Positions 1 to 5,100 of a DNA stretch of 6,092 nucleotides are shown here, one piece after another (position 1 is the stretch's first letter; every line of letters begins with the position of its first letter). Made by a program: the position numbers and the translations under genes. The DNA is from Candidatus Methanomethylophilaceae archaeon. Its GTDB lineage: Archaea; Thermoplasmatota; Thermoplasmata; Methanomassiliicoccales; Methanomethylophilaceae. The stretch spans positions 1 to 6,092 of the forward strand of contig JAEDJU010000080.1 in the NCBI GenBank assembly GCA_016296195.1, written 5' to 3'. Below the pieces are notes generated by a model, which did not search any database, was not told where the DNA came from, and worked only from the letters and a program-made list of their open reading frames with translations.

Positions 1-1
1 T

Positions 2-229
2 TTCTTCAAGAGAAGTGCGGGCGTCACGGATGTCCTGTCCAACACCGGCCACGACCTGCGCGAGGTACGCAACCTCATCGACATCAGAGATTCCACGGAC
101 ATGATGATGAGACGTCACAGGAGATTGATGGCAGAGGATTCACACCTTCTGGAGAACGATGACGCCGTGATGGGATACCTCTTCGTATCGATGATGAGTG
201 CGAGGGGTGACGTCCCCCCGCTGGAGTGA
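2..229 (+). CDS. C-terminal fragment of an unrecognised protein (5' end outside window)
   Basis: The frame starting at base 2 is open from the window edge to a TGA at 227-229, giving the last 75 residues of a longer protein. The fragment is polar and probably helical: it contains GHDLREVRNLIDIRD, a basic stretch MMMRRHRRLMAED, then a more hydrophobic GYLFVSMMSAR tail ending in DVPPLE. I recognise no family. The GHDLREVRNLID segment slightly recalls the end of a tyrosine recombinase, but the Arg/His/Tyr catalytic context is absent, so I do not call it that. Codon use (GAC, AAC, ATC, CTC/CTG preferred) agrees with the other genes here, which supports real coding. The gene converges on the minus-strand gene ending at 275, with only 45 bp between the two stops. 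Its start, full length and function cannot be judged from this window. Confidence 0.6.
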   Translation, partial: FFKRSAGVTDVLSNTGHDLREVRNLIDIRDSTDMMMRRHRRLMAEDSHLLENDDAVMGYLFVSMMSARGDVPPLE

Positions 230-243
230 AAGGGATTGTGTAA

Positions 244-259
244 GAGGGCCCCGGCCCTC
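244..259. terminator. GC-rich hairpin between convergent genes
   Basis: GAGGGC (244-249) and GCCCTC (254-259) form a perfect 6-bp stem with a 4-base loop. It is followed on the plus strand by a short GTTT, and lies in the 45-bp gap between two convergent stop codons. A symmetric stem here could end transcripts from both sides. There is no long T-tract, which archaeal termination usually uses, so the call is tentative. A weaker GGAC/GTCC pair lies at the 3' end of the minus-strand gene near 270-280. Confidence 0.35.
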
Positions 260-274
260 GTTTCCAAGGGGACC

Positions 275-661
275 TCAGTCCTCTGTGTAGGTCTCCTTTG
301 CGAGTTCCATCAGGACCTCCACCAGGACCTCGTATCCGGGAGGGACGTCCTCGTCGACGTTGCCCCTGCATTCCAGTATCCTGCCGTCGGTGTAGAGGAC
401 GGCCAGGTCCCAGTGCTCCCCATCCATCATGAGCGGGTACTCTATCCTGCTCCAGGCCTCGAGGTCGAGGGATTCTATTCTCCTCCTGGCCTCCTCGGCG
501 GACTCCCCTGTGATCGTGATCGGGTCGTAGGCGATGTTGTCCTCCGTGTACACCACCCTGATCGAATCCTTCCCGAACATCACATGATAGCTCTCGTTCT
601 TGTTCGGACAGTAGCACTGCGAGCATATCTCCAGTGCGCTTATCCTGTGCGCATCCCCCAT
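275..661 (-). CDS. Hypothetical protein, 128 aa, with N-terminal CxxCxC motif
   Basis: I do not recognise a named family. From the chosen start the protein has 128 residues, is acidic, and looks like one small alpha/beta domain. A cysteine cluster ICSQCYCPN (C13, C16, C18) near the start could bind metal, although the usual second cysteine pair is missing; only C98 follows. A central helix (about 52-66, GESAEEARRRIESLD) leads into strand-rich sequence containing GEHWDLAVLYTDGR (81-94) and CRGN, then a C-terminal helix PPGYEVLVEVLMELA. The pattern W-x-hydrophobic strand-DG-short strand-G-N-P-x-helix resembles small uncharacterised domains I have seen in anaerobes, but this is only a resemblance. 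An upstream in-frame ATG at 667 would add two residues. I chose 661 because AGGAGG (675-670 on the minus strand) is 8 nt from it but only 2 nt from the first ATG. It may be translationally coupled to the small ORF upstream. No link to the helicase unit is visible. Confidence 0.75.
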   Translation of the reverse strand: MGDAHRISALEICSQCYCPNKNESYHVMFGKDSIRVVYTEDNIAYDPITITGESAEEARRRIESLDLEAWSRIEYPLMMDGEHWDLAVLYTDGRILECRGNVDEDVPPGYEVLVEVLMELAKETYTED

Positions 662-663
662 GT

Positions 664-747
664 TCATTGCCTCCTGTCGCCGTTCCCCGGCGTTCCTCTG
701 CGTTCACGACGCACATTGTCCTTGCGATTCCTCTGGTTCTTGTCCAT
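664..747 (-). CDS. Possible small basic ORF (27 aa, or 53 aa from an upstream ATG at 825)
   Basis: On the minus strand an ORF runs from ATG at 747 to a TGA at 664-666. It encodes a 27-residue, very basic, hydrophilic peptide beginning MDKNQRNRKDNVRRERR and ending NGDRRQ. GGAGG lies 10 nt before this ATG (762-758). The codons AAG, GAC, AAC, CAG and AGG at its start match the host preference. Its TGA overlaps an ATG of the 128-aa gene (ATGA) and sits 2 nt before the preferred start, as expected for coupling. In the same frame, an ATG at 825 would give 53 residues and lies about 23 nt from a TTTAAA box, which would suit a leaderless start, but codon use in that extension is poorer. It could be a leader peptide, a small nucleic-acid-binding protein, or chance; no homology is recognised. 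It may simply be untranslated leader. Confidence 0.3.
   Translation of the reverse strand: MDKNQRNRKDNVRRERRGTPGNGDRRQ
670..675 (-). promoter_or_regulatory. Shine-Dalgarno that decides the start of the 128-aa gene
   Basis: The minus strand reads AGGAGG, then CAATGAAC, then ATG. The spacer is 8 nt to the ATG at 661 and only 2 nt to the ATG at 667, so 661 is favoured. The site lies inside the last codons (AGG AGG CAA TGA) of the upstream small ORF, a typical layout for translational coupling. Confidence 0.6.
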
Positions 748-845
748 ATCGCATATCCCTCCTCGGGATCCGACCCCTCGCGGTTTCCATCCATCTATCA
801 CCGTATCGGGGTGCGTTTGTTCCATCGTACTCGCTCTATAATAAC

Positions 846-851
846 TTTAAA
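846..851. promoter_or_regulatory. Candidate shared TATA box (TTTAAA) between divergent genes
   Basis: A palindromic TTTAAA sits in the most AT-rich stretch of the window (about 836-888), between the leftward unit and the rightward pRiA4b ORF-3-like gene. Archaeal TATA boxes lie about 25 bp before the transcription start. That predicts rightward initiation near 874 and leftward initiation near 823, the latter practically at an ATG (825). The neighbouring TATAATAA (837-844) is an alternative box. Because the hexamer is symmetric, one element could drive both directions. No clear BRE was identified. Confidence 0.45.
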
Positions 852-926
852 CTGTAATACATGTAATAAACGAAATCTAAGTAATAATGGTAATCGATGA
901 AGCCCATAGCCTCAAACGTTATTACC

Positions 927-931
927 AAGGA
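927..931 (+). promoter_or_regulatory. Weak Shine-Dalgarno (AAGGA) favouring the 938 start
   Basis: AAGGA is separated by 6 nt (ACCCAC) from the ATG at 938. The upstream in-frame ATG at 887 has no comparable purine-rich site. The 16 codons between the two ATGs use GAT, GAA, AAA, CAA and CGT, which this genome otherwise tends to avoid. Both observations point to 938 as the true start. Confidence 0.4.
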
Positions 932-937
932 ACCCAC

Positions 938-1333
938 ATGGTCGGCATTATGACCGAGGGATACACTCTGAAGGTGAGTTTCGTCAACCACCGCTCCACA
1001 TACAGGAACATCCTCGTTCCCAAGAACTCCACCTTCGGGGATGTGGGCAGGGCGATCCGCAGGTTCATGGATCTGGACGACTCGGAGGGACACTTCTTCG
1101 CGGTCGTCGTGGGAACGGATGTCGTCATCATCGGCCCCGACAAGGGGAACGGACTCAACGAGGACGGCGTACCCCTGTCCAGATACGAAGGTCAGACCAT
1201 CGGATACATCCACGATCTCGCCGAGAGGCACGTCATATCCGTCAGGTTCCTAAAGGACAGGCCCATGAAGGGTGAGGAACCGATCCTTCTGAAGGGGTCC
1301 GGAGAGGCACCCGTAACCCATGATGACCGTTGA
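938..1333 (+). CDS. pRiA4b ORF-3-like family protein (divergent)
   Basis: The 131-residue product resembles the plasmid pRiA4b ORF-3-like family, a small domain common in bacteria and archaea and often near mobile elements; its biochemical role is unknown. The family pattern 'Y-hydrophobic-V...R-IL-VP...T-DL-x-x-I...WDDSHLH' is matched by GYTLKVSF (8-15), YRNILVPKNSTFGDVGRAI (22-40) and MDLDDSEGHFFAV (44-56). The tail EEPILLKGSGEAPVTHDD (113-130) corresponds to the usual 'P-x-LL-x-GEG-x-PPED' end. The family's YDFGD segment is not recognisable; VRFLKDR (102-108) takes its place, so this is a degenerate or distant member. An in-frame ATG at 887 would make 148 residues; I prefer 938 because of AAGGA at 927 and the unusual codons between them. 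The gene is divergent from the leftward unit and ends 73 bp before the nuclease-helicase operon. No direct link to that operon can be shown. Confidence 0.65.
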   Translation: MVGIMTEGYTLKVSFVNHRSTYRNILVPKNSTFGDVGRAIRRFMDLDDSEGHFFAVVVGTDVVIIGPDKGNGLNEDGVPLSRYEGQTIGYIHDLAERHVISVRFLKDRPMKGEEPILLKGSGEAPVTHDDR

Positions 1334-1363
1334 TTCCCGTGGATACTTCGGGAATCATCATGG
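1318..1363 (+). terminator. Composite hairpin spanning the stop of the pRiA4b-like gene
   Basis: A perfect 9-bp stem, TGATTCCCG (1331-1339) with CGGGAATCA (1349-1357), closes a 9-base loop. It is extended by a 6-bp stem, CCATGA (1318-1323) with TCATGG (1358-1363), with a 7-base bulge on the left side. The TGA stop (1331-1333) is inside the inner stem. It may stabilise or end the upstream transcript. It also ends only 16 bp before the TATA box of the next operon, so it could instead be an operator. No T-tract follows immediately. Confidence 0.4.
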
Positions 1364-1379
1364 TCGAACGACATACATC

Positions 1380-1385
1380 TTATAA
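1380..1385 (+). promoter_or_regulatory. TATA-like box of the nuclease-helicase operon (leaderless start)
   Basis: TTATAA is centred about 24-25 bp before the ATG at 1407, the distance expected between an archaeal TATA box and the transcription start. No Shine-Dalgarno precedes that ATG (CCATTCGACCGCTC). The two facts together indicate that transcription starts at or next to the A of the ATG and that the first gene is translated from a leaderless mRNA. Confidence 0.55.
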
Positions 1386-1406
1386 CCTAAAACCATTCGA
1401 CCGCTC

Positions 1407-2183
1407 ATGATCACGGACCGTCCGAGATGCAGAACTAGGGACATGTGCATAATCTGCGATTCCGTTCCCGGGAGCATAAAGACGTCCGAGGGCATGGTGT
1501 GCGAGGGCTGCATGCCGAGGGAACTCCTCCCACGCGCATCCGTTCTGAGACGCAGGGATATCACCGTCTTCATGAAGTCGCATCCGGGAGCACCCTCCTG
1601 TCTCGGAGACGGTGATATCGGAAGGACAGAAGGAACGGTCAGCGGGGACCGCAGCATGGCCATCACCCTCAGCGACGGGATCGTCCTGGCGGACGAGCTC
1701 AACGCGCAGATCCGCACCGCCGACTCCATCGACATGGTGGTGTCCTTCATCCTGATGTCCGGACTCAACCTGATCATCGATAGCCTCAGGGAGTTCACCA
1801 AGAGGGGGAAGCTGAGGGTCATCACGACGGCATACATGGGCACCACAGAGTACGAGGCCGTGGAACAGATCGTACGTCTCCCCAACACGGAGCTCAGGAT
1901 GGAGCTGGATTCCGAGAGGAACCGCCTCCATGCCAAATCTTTCATATTCTACAGGTCCGGGGGCCACGGCACAGCATACGTGGGATCCGCCAACATCTCG
2001 AGATCCGCACTCACCAGCGGTGAGGAATGGGTCGTGAAGGTCAGGGAGGAGGACGTCCCCCTGGTGATAGACGACCTGAGGAAGGGCTACGAGGCCCTCT
2101 GGCGTTCGGGCCACATCAAACCGATTTCACTCTCGGACCGCGCCGAGGTCGAATCCGCATTGGAGAAGCGCGGGAGGTCATGA
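1407..2183 (+). CDS. Zinc-ribbon plus phospholipase-D-like (HKD) nuclease-type protein
   Basis: The 258-residue protein is a predicted nucleic-acid-processing enzyme of the phospholipase D superfamily. An N-terminal zinc-ribbon-like motif has C14-x2-C17 and C32-x2-C35. A linker of about 50 residues follows, then the PLD fold: a strand-helix region MVVSFILMSGLNLIIDSL (110-127), LRVITTAYMGTTE (136-148), and the catalytic motif RLHAKSFIF with H175 and K177, then AYVGSANISRSAL with G193, S194, N196, and GEEW (E207). The Asp of classical HxKxxxxD is replaced by Tyr (182). This matches PLD domains found at the N-terminus of DUF3427-type DEAD/DEAH helicases, where that position also varies; here no SF2 helicase is attached. 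One HKD motif implies an active dimer by analogy with Nuc and BfiI. The start at 1407 fits a leaderless promoter. The next gene begins 1 nt after its stop and its Shine-Dalgarno lies in the last codons here, so the two are an operon. It is probably the effector or processing nuclease partner of the helicase. Family assignment is strong; function is inferred. Confidence 0.85.
   Translation: MITDRPRCRTRDMCIICDSVPGSIKTSEGMVCEGCMPRELLPRASVLRRRDITVFMKSHPGAPSCLGDGDIGRTEGTVSGDRSMAITLSDGIVLADELNAQIRTADSIDMVVSFILMSGLNLIIDSLREFTKRGKLRVITTAYMGTTEYEAVEQIVRLPNTELRMELDSERNRLHAKSFIFYRSGGHGTAYVGSANISRSALTSGEEWVVKVREEDVPLVIDDLRKGYEALWRSGHIKPISLSDRAEVESALEKRGRS
1557..1619. repeat. Perfect 13-bp inverted repeat inside the PLD gene
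   Basis: GATATCACCGTCT (1557-1569) and AGACGGTGATATC (1607-1619) are exact reverse complements separated by 37 bases. They fall at codons 51-71, in the linker between the cysteine motif and the PLD domain. The transcript could form a stable stem-loop here, or the site could be bound as DNA. Its role is unknown. Confidence 0.7.
2173..2177 (+). promoter_or_regulatory. Shine-Dalgarno of the DUF4011 helicase gene
   Basis: GGAGG is 7 nt before the ATG at 2185 and is embedded in the last codons of the PLD gene. It fixes the start at 2185; the nearby ATG at 2180 is in another frame that stops after 17 codons. The second cistron thus relies on internal, Shine-Dalgarno-led initiation, while the first appears leaderless. 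Confidence 0.7.
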
Positions 2184-2184
2184 C

Positions 2185-5100
2185 ATGGGTCTGCATACGG
2201 AGATATTGTTCGGACAGAGGATCAGCTACGTGATGTACCAGAACAGGATGGATGTGATCCTGGGGGCCACGGTCACCAACGAGGGGGATGCCCTGGAGAA
2301 GGTGAACTTCAGGCTCACATCGGAACCGACGTTCTTCAGGGATGTGGAGTGCGGGGCCGACATGATCGGACCGTTCGACAGCATCGACCTGAGGGCGAAT
2401 CCGTCCTTCAGGGTGGAGCTCGACCCGTCGGTCATCGAGTCCCTCACGGAGAGGATGACCAGCACGGTCCGGCTCACCGCAACGGACGGGGATGGGAACA
2501 TCCTCTCGGAATCGTCCTGCGAGGTCACCGTGCTCCCGTTCAACGACTGGCCCGGATGCGACATGCCGGAGACCATAGCATCCTTCGTCACACCCAACGC
2601 CTCATCCCTCGCCGGGATCAGGGCATCGATGTCGGACATCCTCGTGTCCTGGGGGAAGAGTCCCTCCCTGGAGGGATACCAGTCGGACCGCGACAGGGTG
2701 CTGGAGATGGCAGCGGCCGCCTACGCCGCACTGGAGAGGGCGAACATCACCTACGTCAACCCGTCGGCGGGATTCGAATCCGCAGGACAGAGGGTCCGCC
2801 TCCCGGATGAGGTCCTGTCCAACCACGAGGGGACATGCATCGACCTCGCCGTCCTGTACGCATCCGTCCTGGAATCCATCGGACTGAACACCATGGTCCA
2901 CATCGTCAGGGGACATGCCTTCGCCGGACTGTGGCTCGTTGACGACTACCACCCGGAGATGGTGATGTACGACAGCTCCGCGGCCACCCGCAGGATCCGC
3001 AACGGTGAGATGAGGGCGGTGGAATGCACCACGTTCACCAACGGTTCCAGGACCGGTTTCGAGGATGCCTGCAGGTCCGCGCTCTCGAGACTGGAGGATG
3101 CGGACTCGTTCATCTGTACCGTCGACATCAGGCGCACCCGCACCATGATCACCCCGCTCCCGGTCAGGAAGCTGGTGGACGGGGAATGGGTGGTCGAGAG
3201 GGAGGAGAGGGAGAGCATCACGTACGCGCCCTCGCCCGCGGACGAGATCTACGCCGACATGAGCTCCCGTCAGCTGACCAGGGTGGACAGGTGGAAGAGG
3301 GATCTCCTGGACATCACCAACAGGAACAACATGATCAACATGAAGCAGGGGACCAAGGTCGTCCCGCTGCTGGCATCGGACATCTCCGCCCTGGAGGACG
3401 GACTCGCCCGTGGGGAGGAGTTCACCCTTCTCCCGAGACCCCAGGAATGGGATTCGGCGAAGGTGTACGGTGAGAGGCCCTTCGAGTCGGAGAACTACAT
3501 CGGGAACTACGCCATGTCCGCATCCGACGAACTCTCCAGGAGACGCATCAGGACACCCATGACCGAACTGGAGACGGAGAGGTCCCTGAAATCCGTGTAC
3601 CGTCTGGCCACCAAGGAGCTGGAGGAGAGCGGGTGCAACTCCCTGTTCATAGCTCTGGGGATCCTGAGATGGTACGAGGGCAGGAGCACCGGGACCGCAC
3701 GCTACGCACCGCTGATCCTCCTCCCGGCCGAGATCAAGAGACGGAGGAACGGCTATTCCGTGAACAAGCTGGACGAGGAGACTGTGTTCAACGTCACCCT
3801 CCAGGAGAAGCTCCGCCAGGAGTTCGATGTCATCCTGAACGTGGAGGACCCCCTTCCGACGGACGACGACGGCGTCAACGTCAGGAGGATACTGCAGAGC
3901 GTCCGCAGGGCCATCGACGGCAAGGAGGGATGGGAGGTCCTCGAGGGTGCCGCCCTCGGTGTGTTCTCCTTCAACCAGTTCGTGATGTGGAAGGACCTGG
4001 ACTCCAACATCGACCGTCTCAGGGAGAACCCCGTGGTGGACTGCCTCATCGAGGGCAGACCCTTCCCGGCGGACAAGGACCTGGATGAGGATTCCGACCC
4101 GTACGGACTGTGCCTCACAGTCCCCGCCGACGGCTCCCAGATCAAGGCCGTGAAGGCATCCGGTAACGGGAGGACATTCGTCATGCACGGACCTCCCGGA
4201 ACGGGGAAATCGCAGACCATCACCAACATGATCACCAACGCCCTCTTCCAGGGGAAGACCGTTTTGTTCGTGGCGGAGAAGCGTGCGGCGCTGGAGGTGG
4301 TCCAGAACCGTCTGGAGAAGGTGGGCATCGGGAACCACTGTCTGGAGCTACATTCCAACAAATCCGAGAAGGGAGCAGTCCTGGACCAGCTCAGGAGGGC
4401 GGTGACCCCCGACAGGGAATGCGACGAATCCAAACGCGACGAGCTCATGGCCAGGATCGAGGGGATACGGAACAGGCTGGACGCCTATGTGTCCGACCTC
4501 CACAGGGAGATGCCCTGGGGGCTCAGCGCATACGACTGCATATCGAGATATGAGGAGAACAACACAGGGGACTGCGTGGACATCGACTTCCTGACATCCA
4601 GGATCCAGAGGATGGGTCCTGGGGATGAGGAGGCCGCCGAGGACGGGGTCCGTCTCGCATGCCAGGCATACCGCATGGTGAGGGATGTCGACTGCCCCGA
4701 ACTCAGGGAGATCGGCATCGACCGCGTGGTCGCCTCCATCAAGGACGACCTCAGATCGGTTCTGGATGAGACCTCCGGGAAGGCGGAGGCGGCCATAGCC
4801 TGCAGGAACACCCTCAGACAGTGCAACCTGCCGGTGGACATCGATGACCGGGAAGGGATGAGGAGGCTCATCGACACCATCTCGTCCATCGAACCGCACG
4901 TTGCAAAGGACCCCTATCTGAACGAGGTCCCCGAACTGACCGCGGAGATACGCAACGGTTTCGACCGCGTGACCTCATCGGTGAACGGATGGGTCGGCAT
5001 GGGACTGAACATACACGTATCCAACGTCTCCGACGTGATGTCGATGCTGGACGGGCTCCAGCGCACCGTCTCCACCGCGCAGACGAGGGGGTATGTGGAT

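Noticed and set aside
2..229. Left-edge fragment as the end of a tyrosine recombinase (integrase)
   Set aside because: The GHDLREVRNLID segment is only superficially similar. There is no Arg-His box or catalytic Tyr in the expected spacing, and no attachment site or tRNA is seen nearby.
84..794. Minus-strand ORF of 236 codons overlapping the 128-aa gene and the fragment at the left edge
   Set aside because: The product is rich in Arg, Gly and Pro and lacks fold-like patterning. The 128-aa frame on the same strand has an appropriate Shine-Dalgarno, normal composition and preferred codons.
236..841. Plus-strand ORF of 201 codons opposite the 128-aa gene
   Set aside because: It is antisense to a better-supported gene, the composition is atypical (many Pro, Arg, His, Leu), and there is no Shine-Dalgarno.
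1380..2114. Minus-strand ORFs opposite the PLD gene (also 1358-1945)
   Set aside because: The plus-strand frame carries unmistakable HKD motifs; these are shadows of it.
2602..4338. Long minus-strand ORF (578 codons) opposite the helicase gene
   Set aside because: It lies entirely antisense to the helicase frame, which has clear domain motifs. Its product is rich in Gly, His, Val, Asp and Pro with low-complexity character, as expected from the reverse strand of GC-biased codons.
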